Shown piece after piece: positions 23,763 through 36,360 of a DNA stretch of 64,000 nucleotides. The position numbers were made by a program, and so were the translations under genes. Each line of letters opens with the position of its first letter. Positions within the stretch are counted from its first letter, which is position 1. The notes beneath the pieces were generated by a model. It was not told where the DNA came from. It did no database searches and saw only the letters and a program-made list of their open reading frames with translations. Location: the NCBI GenBank assembly GCA_963921935.1, contig OY998176.1, positions 182,615,842 through 182,679,841 on the forward strand. The letters run 5' to 3'. The stretch is from Galeruca laticollis. Its lineage: Eukaryota > Arthropoda > Insecta > Coleoptera > Chrysomelidae.

Positions 23763-24736
23763 TACTTAAGTTGTGTAAAGAATTTTCGGACATATTTTAT
23801 AACGAAGAGGATCGTTCAACTTTTACTAACCGCATTAAACATCAAATAAAAACAGTAGATGAATTACCAGTCTACACAAAATCCTATCGTTATCCATTTA
23901 TTCGAAAACGAGAAGTAGAAAAGCAAATTAAGTAAATGTTAGATCAAAATATCATAAGACCTAGTAGTTCTCCGTGGTGTTTTCCAATTTGTTCCAAAGA
24001 AATCCGACGCTTCCGGAAAACAAAAATGGAGAGTTGTGGTAGATTATCGGAAGCTGAACGAAAAGACGATTGGAGATAGGTACCCACTTCCTAATTTAAC
24101 CGACCTACTCGATAAACTCGGAAGATGTCAATACTTTACCACTCTCGACCTGGCAAGTGGCTTTCACCAGATCGAGATGGATGAAAGAGACATAGAAAAA
24201 ACAGCTTTCCATACGGAAAATGGGCATTACGAATATTTGCGTATGTCATTTGGGTTAAAAAATGCTCCCGCAACTTTTCAGCGAATTATGGATAACATAT
24301 TACGTGAAATTCAAAATGAGAAATGTTTAGTGTACTTGGACGATATAATAATTTTCTCTACATCGTTACAAGAACACATAGAAAGGCTTAGATGCGTTTT
24401 CCAAAGACTTCGTGATTCTAATTTCAAGATACAACTTGATAAATCCGAGTTTTGCGGAAAGAGGTCCCATACTTGCGTCACGTTGTAACCGCTGAGGGTG
24501 TAAAACCCAACCCTGATAAAATAAAAGTAATCAAGCAATTTCCTATACCGAATAGTACTAAACAGATAAAAGGTTTCTTAGGTTTACTAGGACATTATCG
24601 TAGGTTTATAAATAACTTTGCAAAAATCACCAAACCTCTCACAAAGTGTTTAAAAAAAGGAGCGAAGATTGAACATAATCAAGAATTTTTAGAGTGTTTT
24701 AATACTTATACTACAGTATCCGGATTTCTCTAAACC
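23763..24736 (+). pseudogene. gypsy reverse transcriptase, broken
   Basis: Pieces in order: KLCKEFSDIFYNEEDRSTF to 23935 (in-frame TAA), NIIRPSSSPW with a frame change, 24036-24488 with LDLASGFHQIEM, FGLKNAPATFQ and the catalytic YLDDIIIF, then a frameshift to 24452-24733 with KGFLGLLGHYRRFI (RT thumb/connection). At least three inactivating changes are visible. Domain order is that of Ty3/gypsy pol. Confidence 0.9.
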
Positions 24737-26696
24737 TTTTGTTTTAACGACAGACGCTAGTAACGTTGCCTTGGGCGCCGTCTTATCCCAAGGTCCGATT
24801 GGTAGCGATAGACCTATTGCTTATGCTTCTCGAACGTTGAATGATTCGGAACAGAACTACTCAACTATCGAGAAAGAGCTACTCGCAATAGTTTGGGCTA
24901 CGAAATGTTTTCGACCGTATTTGTTTGGTAGAAAATTCGATATTGTAACTGATCATAAACCCCTAGAATGGCTTTTTTCTATTAAGGAACCCAACTCCAA
25001 ATTAACCAGATGGCGAATAAAATTAGAAGAGTACGACTATAATATTAAATATAAAAAATGTAAACTAAATTCGAATGCCGACGCACTTTCGCGCGTAGAA
25101 ATCCATACCAAAACAGTGTCCGACGATATAGAAGATTTAGTAAGAAACATGAAAAATTATCCTAAAAATCTTGAAAATGAACAAATAATTCGAGAAATAT
25201 TTGAATCACAAGACGCAAATAAACAACGCGACATGGACAACATCTCTATGCAAGTACAAGCAGACGAATCTATTCAAAACGTAGAACAAGACGAAGAAAA
25301 TTACGAGACTATACATTCCAATGCCGATCAAAATCTTGTTGTAGGTATTCCAATATCAGATATGCCTGTAAACTTCGGTCAAAATCAAATTATTATATCA
25401 ACAATACTACATTCCCCAGCAAAGCCAAAAATCACGATTTTATTCGAAAGAAAACAACGTATTAAAGTCCAAATATCCGAAAATAATTTTGAAAATGATA
25501 TTACGAATTTTATCAAAGAATATATCGCACCAAATGTTCAATATTATCTTTATTTTCAAAACCCAAATATCTATGAGAAATTTTCAGTAGTTTTACAAAA
25601 AAAATTTAGATGGCCTTCTATTAAGTTTAAAAGATGTAACAAATTTTTAATTGACGTGACAAACAAAAATGACATTGAAGAATTAATTTCGAATTATCAT
25701 GAAAGTAAAACAAACCACCGCGAAATCGACGAGACAGTAAAAAGAATTAAAGAAAAATACTATTGGCCAAATATCAAAGAATCTGTTCAAACTTACATCA
25801 ATAATTGTGAAATTTGCCAGAAAAGTAAATACGAACGACACCCCATACGAATGGAAATGAATATTACTCCAACAGCATCAAAACCGTTTGAAATAATTCA
25901 TTTAGATACCTTTACTCTCGAACAATCAAAATTCCTAACTATCGTTGATAGCTTTTCCAAATATGCTCACGCATATCATTTGAACTCATCCTGTGGAACT
26001 GAAATCGTTGATAATTTAATAAAATTCTTTTCACATCACGGTACACCTAAACAAATAGTAGTTGACAACGGTACTGAATTCAAAAATTCTGTCGTAACAG
26101 AATTACTGAAACTTCACAAAATTGATACTCACTTTTGCAGTCCAAATCATCCTCAGTCAAACGAAATTGTTGAGAGGTTCCACTCGACAATAATCGAACA
26201 TGTCAGAATATTGAGCACAAAAGGATTCTTAAAAACCCTAATCAAAAATAAAATCACTTATGCAATTTTGGCCTATAATCATTCTCTACATTCTTCAACG
26301 AAATTCAAACCTATCGATATTATAAACGGACATATAACAGATAATAACCCTTTTAAAATGGAAATCGATCAAATATTAATAAATGATTATATAAATGATC
26401 ATAGGGAGAAATCAAAATTACTTTATTCAAAAATTGACTCAGATCTTATCGCTCTAGAATCAAAGACTATACAAAAACTCAATGTTAACCGAGACAAACC
26501 TGAAATATTTCAGCCAGAACAAAAAGTTTTCGTGAAAAAACATATAAGGCAGAAACAAGCAAATAAATTTGACAAATCCACTCAACTAACTACAGTAAAT
26601 AACGATTTAAAAACAGTTTCAACCCCAACACAGGAAAAAATACATATGGATAATATAAAACGCCCACTTAAACAAACCTATACTTTCAAAAGATAA
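24716..26696 (+). pseudogene. gypsy RNase H and integrase, open reading frame
   Basis: The longest intact piece of this element, open for about 650 codons. RNase H: TDASNVALGAVLSQ, YSTIEKELLAIVWA and VTDHKPLEWL. Integrase: an H-H-C-C zinc-binding region with NNCEICQKSK, then the DDE core with HLDTF, VVDNGTEF and EIVERFH, and AYNHSLHSSTKFKP after it. The frame ends just before the env-like acceptor. It cannot be expressed normally because the upstream RT is broken. Confidence 0.9.
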
Positions 26697-26718
26697 AATA
26701 TTTCATTTCTGCTATTTC

Positions 26719-26844
26719 AGACTCCCGGAGATCCTCGGACTCCAGGAAAAAATTCTACTTCAAAAATTAGAAAATAATCCCGGCCTTGTTCCAGTTAAAT
26801 TAGGAACTGCCAAAGTCGAACAATACACACATACACACATTTAA
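26719..26844 (+). pseudogene. env-like ORF start, truncated
   Basis: After a 'gctatttcag' acceptor-like site the frame reads LQEKILLQKLENNPG then LVPVKLGTAKVEQY and stops at 26844. The position and the 'LGxxKV' type start fit the third (env) ORF of insect errantiviruses, which is expressed by splicing. Everything beyond about 40 codons is absent. Confidence 0.5.
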
Positions 26845-26849
26845 TAAAA

Positions 26850-27188
26850 AATATGTTTTATGTGTCCAGTTCATTTATTCAATGCAGTTCAATATATTAT
26901 AGAGGAAAGTTTTATATTGTAGTGAGAGTATGAATAAGCCGTCTGTACAGATAACAAATTCATACAGATATTAATATTCTTCCAAGAAGAAAATTAATCA
27001 TGGTCATACTGATCCTTTTTATTGCCTACGGCTCGCGAAACAAATCTTTCTACTTGTGTAGAATTTTGTTTATTCGACCCTTGATATAGAATATAGTATT
27101 TTTTAACTGTGGTAGTCACATTCCGATAAGGATTTTCTAAGAGGGGAAAATACACCCTACTCCCTCGTTTGTATCCCTAACTTATTAA
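26850..27188. other. No recognised gene
   Basis: AT-rich junction between the gypsy truncation and the Crypton-like gene. Around 27100-27150, 'ctgtggtagtcacatt' and 'gattttctaagagggg' match, in inverse, motifs of the repeats at 40.46-40.73 kb. Confidence 0.5.
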
Positions 27189-28743
27189 GTATTAAGTTCA
27201 TTAAAAGCGGACGAAGTATCTTTAGTGGCCAAACAAGACAAGTTGATTTGTGAGGTAGCGAGAAAGTATATAAAGTCTCACAAAGAAAAACGTTTAAATA
27301 TAATTGCACGCCGTTACATGATTAGCAAAATTGTTAATAGAGGTAAGTAAAATCGAAAATAATAAATCTTTTAAACCTTTTATCAATTTTACACCCCTCT
27401 AAATTTACATCAATTGTATTTGCCTCAAGAACAATGGCTGAATACAATATTACTAATCAATCTTTTAACTCTCCTTCCATAGCACTCCAAATGGGTACCT
27501 TGATAAAAAAAGCAATTAGTGCTGCATACTCCAAAGAAGTTAAAAAAAGTGTTAATTCCCCAACTCTGAATATTTTGAACTCTACGAAATCACTTATGGA
27601 GAGTGAGTGGGCAACAGAGATCTCTACTGAAGTGGGCCAAAATTTAAACCTACATCGATTTAATAAGCCTACCGTATTACATATGGCTGAAGATATTTCT
27701 AAAATGGAAGAATATTTGGATAACTTCATTTCCGTATCAAAGATCAAACTTACAGAATGTAATTGCAACGAGGATGCCTACAAAAAAATAATAGAAGGTA
27801 CTTATTGTAGTTTGCTGCTCTTTAACAAACGGCGGGTCGGTGAACTCCAACGAATACTCGTAGATACCTATTTAAACGTTCCAAATAGTCAACCTTCTGG
27901 TGAGTTTGAAAAGTTACTGTCACCAACCGAGAAGTTACTTATAAAAAAATTAAAACGAATTGTCATAAGGGGTAAACGTGGAAAGGGAGTTCCCATTTCA
28001 TTTGACAAAGTGACACAAGAAGGACTAGACCTGGCCATACAATATAGAAATTACTTTCTTCATACTCACATTTATTTGGCGTTACTTGCTCCGAATCACC
28101 TATTAGTGGGTATCACGTATTCCGAAAACATGTGTATCTTGCTCTTGGCGACCCAAAGAAGACGGCGGCACTCACTTCAACAAAACTTAGGAAACATTTA
28201 GCTACGATTTCGCAGATATTAAAAATAAGTAGAGGTAATTTGGAGCAGCTGGCCACATTTATGTGTCATACCATTAAGACACACGCTGAATGGTATAGAT
28301 TACCAAACGATATTTGCCTAACTGCAAAAATTGCCAAAATTTTGTTGCTTGCACAAACTTATTAAATTGGTAAGTATAAAGGTTGCACTTTAAGTGAACT
28401 TAATATAGTAGACTTAGTAGAAAGTCAAAATGAGAGTGATTCTGAGGGCGAGGTGGAAGGAACACCATTACGAGAACCGGAAAATAGTATTGTTGAGAAT
28501 GGAAATACATTGTCACAATCTACTAGTCAGCCAAAAAATAGTAGAAAAAATAAGCTAGTAAAGAAGTGGACAGGTAAAGAGAAACTTGCAGTAGAAACAT
28601 TTTTCAAAGATCACATCAAAATGAAGAAAGCTCCAAAGAAAGGAGAAGTATTGGTGCTAACTGAAAAACATCCTGAACTCTTTAAAGACAGGAAATGGGA
28701 TATTATCAAGGTCTACGTATGTAATAAATATGTAAAAAAATAG
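27189..28743 (+). pseudogene. Crypton-like tyrosine recombinase, broken
   Basis: Upstream segment 27189-27342 reads KADEVSLVAKQDKLICEVAR and ends at a good GAG/GTAAGT donor. The main frame opens at 27434 (about 240 codons; KRRVGELQRILVDTYLN is distinctive), shifts frame near 28100-28150, and continues with STKLRKHLATISQILKIS, FMCHTIKTHAEWYRLPND (His and catalytic Tyr region) to TAA 28363-28365. The same frame resumes to 28743 with a C-terminal module (TGKEKLAVETFFKDHIK, KAPKKGEV, HPELFKDRKWDIIKV). This layout matches insect proteins derived from Crypton-type elements, which move with a tyrosine recombinase. One frameshift and one stop make it a pseudogene here. Confidence 0.65.
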
Positions 28744-29384
28744 TTTCCAAAACTGTAATATTGTGGTTAGCTCCTTTTATAAAAAACAAAAAAAAAATTT
28801 TCTTTTTGGTTGAGAATTTTTATACTTTTCCGTTTTCATTTCCTATTTGCAATAAAACTGATAATATTTAGTTGTTGGTTTTGTTACGATATTTAAGTTT
28901 AAGAGCTAATTTTCAAGTAGTTATTTATACATACAATATTTTTTTCTACCTAAAATATTATACAGAACATAATAGTATATTATACACCAAGGTGGTGAAG
29001 ACTATTATTATTGACCGAGCACCCAAACTATTTCGCGAGAGGCTTTGCCCCGAGCGTAATAAGGTGCGAGGCTTATAAATGTCTTCTCCACCGTGGGGTA
29101 TATACAATTTTTTCCACTACTAGCCAAATTTAAGAGAACAATTAAAAATAAAAAAATTCTGACAAAAATGAAGTAGCACATGAATGTAAATTCGATTTTC
29201 CACTAATAAAACAAAAATCAAGTAGTGTGATGCAGATTGACATTTTCCCTAGTAAAACTTATTTTCAAACAACGTATTGTTTTGCGTGATTTTTTAAATT
29301 AGGATATGTTAGAAATTAATTGTACACCGCCTAAAATGCGGGAAGCTGCAAAGCAGTTAAATGAGAAACTACTACCCCAAAAAT
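28744..29384. other. Mostly unassigned; small hairpin and recombinase-like leader
   Basis: A hairpin is formed by 'accaaggtggtgaagac' (about 28986) and its near complement 'gtcttctccaccgtgg' (about 29079). From 29307, MLEINCTPPKMREAAK plus QLNEKLLPQKSKSV resembles the N-terminus of a tyrosine-recombinase ORF and runs straight into the 258-bp tandem array. Confidence 0.5.
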
Positions 29385-30416
29385 CTAAAAGTGTGTAGGT
29401 ATTAGAAAACTTACGTAACTTTTTAACATTGGTGTGTAAGTGAAGGCACTGCTGTAATTAGTGAAAACGTACTTCTAGCATATTTCAATAAATACACGAA
29501 CAATAAGAAGGCATCTACAATATGGGCGCACTATTCTATGCTGAAAGCCACCCACCATTAAGCTCAACGAAAATATTGATATTTCGAAATTTTTTAAATT
29601 AATCCGATTGAGAAGTATACTGTCTGTTTTCGCTCCTCACCTCTAAAAGTGTGTAGGTATTTGAAAACTTACGAAACTTTTTAACATTGGTGTGTAAGTA
29701 AAGGCACTGCTGTAATTAGTGAAAACGTACTTCTAGCATATTTCAATAAATACACGAACAATAAGAAGGCATCTACAATATGGGCGCACTATTCTATGCT
29801 GAAAGCCACCCACCATTAAGCTCAACGAAAATATTGATATTTCGAAATTTTTTAAATTAATCCGATTGAGAAGTATACTGTCTGTTTTCGCTCCTCACCT
29901 CTAAAAGTGTGTAGGTATTTGAAAACTTACGAAACTTTTTAACATTGGTGTGTAAGTAAAGGCACTGCTGTAATTAGTGAAAACGTACTTCTAGCATATT
30001 TCAATAAATACACGAACAATAAGAAGGCATCTACAATATGGGCGCACTATTCTATGCTGAAAGCCACCCACCATTAAGCTCAACGAAAATATTGATATTT
30101 CGAAATTTTTTAAATTAATCCGATTGAGAAGTATACTGTCTGTTTTCGCTCCTCACCTCTAAAAGTGTGTAGGTATTTGAAAACTTACGAAACTTTTTAA
30201 CATTGGTGTGTAAGTAAAGGCACTGCTGTAATTAGTGAAAACGTACTTCTAGCATATTTCAATAAATACACGAACAATAAGAAGGCATCTACAATATGGG
30301 CGCACTATTCTATGCTGAAAGCCACCCACCATTAAGCTCAACGAAAATATTAATATTTCGAAATTTTTTAAATTAATCAGATTGAGTAGTATACTGTCTG
30401 TTTTCGCTCCTCACCT
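29385..30416 (+). repeat. 258-bp tandem array (4 units) of recombinase coding sequence
   Basis: Four units start 'ctaaaagtgtgtaggtat' at 29385, 29643, 29901 and 30159; all are exactly 258 bp apart and nearly identical. Each unit contains a frame reading SENVLLAYFNKYTNNKKAST then IWAHYSMLKATHH. This is the N-terminal SAM-like/core-binding region of insect tyrosine recombinases of the family that includes the GHCLRRSS fragment at 13.9 kb. The units have stops, so this is amplified pseudogene sequence, not a gene. Confidence 0.92.
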
Positions 30417-30439
30417 AACCCTAGTTTATGAACGCACTT

Positions 30440-32214
30440 CTTATGTCATCAGTCATTTTTGGTTGAGCGCGAATTTTAAAAGAATGTTTTTCTTTTGAAA
30501 TATCGTTTATTCAAACATTTATTACAATATCATTAAACGAATGTAAAAAATTCTCAAATCAGTGCTTTAAACACTGGCCTCGAGAATAACAAAGTTTAAA
30601 GTTAATATAGTGATGCAAAGGCAGTAAATTAACGTTTACATAAACTTTAAATTTTCTAACAAAACTCTTATAATTATTCAAGCATTTTATAAACTGTGGT
30701 AAATTATTGAATGTTTTGATTGCGTCTACAATCGGATTGTTTAAACCTATATTTGTCCTTGTATATATTTGATAGATGGTATTATGTGATCTTGTTTGGT
30801 AATCGTGTACATCAAAGCAAAACTCAATATTTATGTTACATTTCTGTTGATTATTAAGTATTTTATAAAAAAGTTTGCATTGTTCTATATCCAGACTTTC
30901 TTTTAATCAAATTAATTTCAATTCTGAATAAATTATATTTGTGCTAGTGAGCCAATCATATTTAAATAAAATTTTAAGGGTTTTGTTTTGTAATTTCTAA
31001 GCTTTATCAAAATTAACTTCTCCACACATTCTCCACACATGCAAAATATATCTGAAGTGTGTTAAGAAAAAAGAATTATAAACTTGAAATTTACTTTTCA
31101 TAGACAGATAATATCGACATTTATACAAAGCGGATAGCATTTAAACTATTTTTCCAGTGATTTTGGTAATGCGTGGAGACCAGTTCAAATTTTCATCTAC
31201 AATTAATCCCAAATATTTTACACACATTACTTTCTCTATCGGTACACCATTAATGTTAAGATACAATTCGTTAATTATTTTATTTTTCTGCTTAAATACA
31301 ATATATTTGGTTTTATCAATATTAATTTTTAATTTATTTGAAAACAGTCATTTAATGTAAGCATTAAGATCATTGTTCACTTGATTATTGAGAGTGATTT
31401 CATCTGTTCCGGTGTATAGAAGAACAGTATCATCTGCAAAGGTGAAATATCTTGCCTCCAGATTGGCAAGTTTAAGGTTGAGTACATACAGGGAGTACAA
31501 CAGCGGTCCAAGAACCGACCCCTGTGCACCCCGCAGGCACTGGACAACCAATCACTACTTGCATCTTGAAGCTTTACATATTGATTTCTGTCAAATCTAT
31601 GGAAATTGCTATTACTACTTGTTTCCTATCTACAGCCCTTGAGATATAATCTATGAAGTCAGTAGCAGCACCAAGTGTGCTACTGTTTTTTATAAAACCA
31701 TATGGAAATTTATTGATCAATTGGTGGGTATCAATGAAAGATAACATTATTTTCTTCATTAGTTTTTCTAGGAGTTTAGAAAATACACTCAATACCGAAA
31801 TAGGTCTGTAATTGTTCATGATTTTTTTATCTCCCGATTTAAACAATGGAGTAATTTTACTTATCTTTAGTTCTTGTGGAAAAATTCCACTTTGGATGGT
31901 TTCGTTGATCAGATGTACTAGAATTGGTAGAATGTATTCTCTGAGATTATGTATATCCCTAACAGTAATTTCGTCGTCTCCTGGTGCTGAGTTTTGTCTT
32001 ATTTCCTTAATGATATCTAACAACTCCTGTTCATTTGTTAGAAGTACCGATATTGAGTTGTTGTTATATAATTCTTTGCCAGAAAAATCATCATTCAATT
32101 GATTAATTTCAGTTTCTACATCTTTTACAATCGTTCCACCAACTTGAGAAAAATACTCATTCACTTTATTAACTATATCTAGTTGACTATTTACAATAAT
32201 ATCATCTAGATAGA
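30440..32214 (-). pseudogene. LINE 'A' 3' half: reverse transcriptase and 3' end
   Basis: On the minus strand: NVNEYF-type linker, then GDDEITVRDIHNL, SKITPLFKSGDKKIMNNYRP and a palm start (IAISIDLT). About 50 codons seem deleted, then GSVLGPLLYSLYVLNL and FADDTVLLY (catalytic box), followed by a decayed C-terminal region to about 30440. This appears to be the continuation of the LINE at 36.4-38.5 kb, separated by LINE 'B'. Confidence 0.8.
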
Positions 32215-32444
32215 TAGAATTTATTGATCTCATAACATCAAATAATGACATAAGACAAGTCGAACAAGAACAAATCAAAATTAAAAAATCTAGATAAAAC
32301 TAGGACATTTACCTTTAAAATCAATACAGTAATGTAGGTTAACAAATACACGTTATACACAAAAAATAATATGAAAACCTGAAACACACAGGATACGTCA
32401 AAATTTAAGATTAAACAAAGTATATGTTGCAGTCTAGACATAAT

Positions 32445-35435
32445 TCAACGAGTATCTTCAAAATATTCTTCAACCGAATATGGGCACATGTCAATGAGAT
32501 AGTTTTTAGTTTTCACTTTAAATTTATGCATTAAGGCAATATCTTTGAAACTTTGAGGGAGACTATTATATAATTTAATTCCCATTACAATAGGTGATTT
32601 CTTACAGATTTCTATACGCTGGTAAGGTATAGATAAATCTGATTTATATCTTGTATCTTGAGCGTGAATATCACTATTCCGTAAATAATCGTTTTTATTT
32701 CTATAAACTGATGTAAGTAGATCCAATATATAAAGGCCATACAGAGTTAAAATTCTCAAGCCAATAAAAACAGGCCGACAGGAGTCTACAAATGAGATGT
32801 TTGAAATACACCTTAGAATCCTCTTCTGTGACAAAAAACAGTTTTAGCATGAGGAGAACTCCCCCAAATACAAATTCCATAACTAATCCTAGACTGTATT
32901 TCACTACAATAAAGTAAACAAATGTGATTTACATTAAGTGTTTTCTTCAAATTTCTAATTTGAAAACATTTAGAATTTAGCATCTTTGATAAATTTAAAC
33001 AATGGGTTTTAAATGACAAATCTGAATCAAATAACACTTCCAGAAATTTCACATTTTCTGTTTTCGTTATGTTGGAGTTGTTAACCAATATGTCATGGTC
33101 AGGGGAAAAAGTTTTTTGGCGAGGATGAAATGAAATGTAATTCGTTTTTGTTGTATTAAATAACAACGACTGATCACTGGACCAGGCAGAAAATTTCAAT
33201 AGAGCATTCATAATTTTGGCCTTCAATATGTTTGGGTTTTCATCACTGAACACAAACGTTGAATCATCTGCATAAAGAGTAGTAAATGACTCTGGTATAA
33301 CAGAAGGTAACTCATTTATGTATAAGATAAACAACAAAGGGCCAAGTATGGTTCCCTGTGGAACTCCATGTGCATTTACTATAAGATTAGATATATATGT
33401 ATTTCCTTTATCAACAATTTTGACAGATTGTAACCTGTTATCCAGGTACAAGGATAACCATTCATATTATTTTCCCCTCATGCCATACTTATAAAGCTTG
33501 CCTTTCAAAATACTACGTTGAACACAATCAAAAGCCCGACTGAGATCACAAAATATCCCAATCGGGCTTTCGCCCCGGTTGACTAAATTTAGAACCTCAC
33601 TGTAGAACGATTCCAAAGCTGTTGAAGTTGAAAATGTTGCTCGAAAACCATGTTGATGATCTGTAATTACTTTATGAATTTCTAAAAATTTCAACATCTG
33701 CTTCAGCAAGGAATACTCAAATATTTTTGACATAACTGGTGATACAGAGATTGGACGGTGATTCGAAATGATCTCAGAAGCACCCTTTTAGTTCACGAGG
33801 GAAAACTCCTTCAAAAGAAGTGTTGATTATATGAGTAAGCGGTTTTACTATAAAATTTGCAATTTTTTTAATGACAATACCAGATATGTTATCAGAACTT
33901 CATGATGGTTTATTTTTGATTTTATTCCTAATTATGTCAAGAACATTCTGTTGTGACATATGAAAGAAATATGCTGTTTGAAACAAAATTATTGGAGGGG
34001 TACTTTAATGTATAGTTTGGTTCAGATATTGATTTAATTGCTTCATTGGGAGCATTTATGAAGTATTCATTAAATGTATTAGCAATTGTTAGTGGATCAT
34101 TTACTGTTGCGTTATTAATATTTAAGGTGATAGCTTTTTGAATAGTTTGCTTTCCTCTGAGTTCATTTATAACATTCCAAACGGTTTTGTTTTTATTGGA
34201 AGACTTATTTATCTTACTGTAATAATAATTACTTTTTGTGTTCTTAACTAGCCTTTTATGTGAAGCCTTTGCTTTCAGATAGATTGCTTCAAGTTGCGGA
34301 TATTTACATTTTAAATTAAACAAATCCTTTAGATTACTAGATGAATTTTTCACTTCATTGCTAACCCACTTTTTGTTGTTTCCCATCCCTTTTTTGATCT
34401 TATAGGGCAACTAATGTTGAAGTAATAAATTAGAATACCATGAAATATTTTGAATTTAGTATTAGTATCCGAGACTTCATAAACGTCCTTCCAAGTTTCT
34501 TTAGATAAATGTGATATCAAGATAGTAATGCTATTTTCACTTAATTCTCTAACATTTATATGGTTATTAATAGTCGTTTGAGAAAACAGATTTAATTTTA
34601 GCAAAATATTGTGATGATTTGATTCAGTATTTACGTCTACAATACCATCACATTCTTCAAAGTTAGAGTACACTTGATCTAGAATACTAGCACATGTAGC
34701 AGTTACTCTAGTAGGAGTAGAATTCTTTGGAAATCATCCAAATGATTCCAAAATATCAGTGAAATAGCGTACCTCGTTTACAGTCATAGAATGGATGTTG
34801 AAATCACCAGCTAGGAAAATAAAAACATTAGGTTGAAATAGTTTTTCAAGAAGTAAATTGATATTTTGACAGTAAGAATTTGAATTACCATTTGGTGACC
34901 GGTAACAGACTAGAAGAATATTTTTATATGAATTAAAATTCCACGTTACACCACATATTTCTATATCCTTGTCAATACAATAATGATTTAGTGAAAGACA
35001 TTCAATATTTAGATTAGACTTTGCCCAAACTGCAACACCACCTCGTTGGTAATTGGTTCTACCATAAAAACTTATCAATTGATAATTTGGAATATTATAA
35101 TTAGTAACATCATCACGTAATGACCAAGTTTCTGTTATGCATAGAAACTTTAAATCCGATTCACAATAATCTGACATCAGTTTATCAATTTTATATTGAT
35201 TGAGACCTTGAATATTTGAAAGTAAAAGGTCAAAATTTGCCTTTTTATTCTGAAACACATTATTATTATAAGTATGTATACCATGTTGTTTAATACTAGA
35301 TGAGATTTGATCCTCTATTCTCGAGGATCCAACTGTGTGGTTGCCACCCCTTTTTTCCTGAAAAAAGACACCAGTGCTCCACTTGGCCAAACTTCCCTTG
35401 TCCACGCCGTCTTTAATAGTTCGCGATTGATACAC
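32445..35435 (-). pseudogene. LINE 'B' ORF2 (APE endonuclease and RT), broken
   Basis: Endonuclease at 35270-34734: LLLSNIQGLNQYKID, ITETWSL, RGGVAVWAK, LAGDFNIHS. Linker at 34673-33937 in two frames. RT at about 33930-32813: SKIFEYSLLKQMLKFLE, HGFRATFSTSTALESF, FCDLSRAFDCV, GVPQGTILGPLLF and catalytic YADDSTFVF. The thumb and C-terminus continue to 32445. At least five frame breaks are visible. No RNase H domain. Confidence 0.85.
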
Positions 35436-36360
35436 ACCTTCATGGAGGCATACAACTCAGGAATTTTTGATTGATGTATTTCACAGCTCACACCTTCTAA
35501 ACGACTTTCCAAAAACTTCTCGAGTTCCTCTGGCTTGGTTCCTGGATTAAGCCTTGTCACATGGAGGCTAACCATTTTAGGAACGGTTTCAACATTGCAA
35601 GGTGTTTCAGTTTTCCCTACAAGAAATTTTCTTTTTTTATATAATTCACATGGGACCATGCTCCATTGTGAAAATGTGCAGATTCGTTTTCAGAATTGTC
35701 CTCAATATGTATCAAGTTATTAAGAACAGTTTTAGACTTGGCTTCCAGTACAGCTTCACTAACTTGTTTCGATGATATAATCGGTCGGCTTTCATCATTT
35801 ATGTCCTTTTTATTCTTTTGAATAACAGCTGCAAAGCTTGTTGATGTCGACGGCCCTTGTCCCTGGGTAGACGGCTGAGTAGCCACTGCCATCACAACAC
35901 CTTCCTTGTCCTTGTTTACAGTATTATTTATCAAATTCTGCTGATTAGTTACTGGCCAGTTTTTACTAATGTCAACTTTATTAGTATTTACATTTTTTTG
36001 GATTGCGACCTTGTACTTGATTTCTAAATCAGCATTTTTCGATTTTTCTAATATCAAATCGTTCTCTAATCTTTTAATTTTTTCTTCTAGCAACTTGTTA
36101 GAAATCTGTTGCTCATTTACTAACATTTTTAAATAAATCAACATTCCGTTATATGTACTACCTGTTGAATTTGTTTCCATATCATCACCTGATTGTGGAA
36201 GTTTTTTGTTGTCACAACAAATTATTTTTGCATTTATTCTTTGTCCACATGATGGATGGTAGATTGAATCACAATTTATGCACTTAACACTGTTAGTTAC
36301 GACTTTTTTACAATATTTGCAATCTCTCTGATCATTCACGTCCGACTCAGTCGGCGCCAT
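35315..36360 (-). pseudogene. LINE 'B' ORF1 (PHD-like zinc finger, coiled coil)
   Basis: Starts at ATG 36360. Residues about 10-50 form a Cys/His-rich finger (CKYCKKVVTNSVKCINCDSIYH then PSC). Residues about 75-120 are a coiled coil, followed by a Ser/Thr/Gln-rich linker and an ASFAAV-like segment. A frameshift near 35640 (SHVNYIKK versus CELYKKRKF) passes into a second frame with an RNA-binding-like fold (VSLHVTRLNPGTKPEELEKF). Such ORF1 proteins bind LINE RNA. The frameshift makes this copy inactive. Confidence 0.75.

Larger units (their letters stand above)
19917..26850 (+). mobile_element. Decayed errantivirus-like Ty3/gypsy element, 3' truncated
   Basis: Order on +: presumptive 5' LTR (about 19917-20189), primer-binding site, gag, protease, reverse transcriptase, RNase H, integrase and an env-like start. 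Gag has an in-frame stop, pol has several frameshifts and stops, and a mariner splits the RT. No 3' LTR is visible, and the env-like frame ends after about 40 codons. The tRNA-Ser primer site and an env-like third ORF behind a 'ctatttcag' acceptor place it with insect gypsy/17.6-type elements. Confidence 0.85.

Noticed and set aside
29385..30416. CRISPR-like array
   Set aside because: Units are contiguous 258-bp tandem copies without spacers, in a eukaryotic genome.
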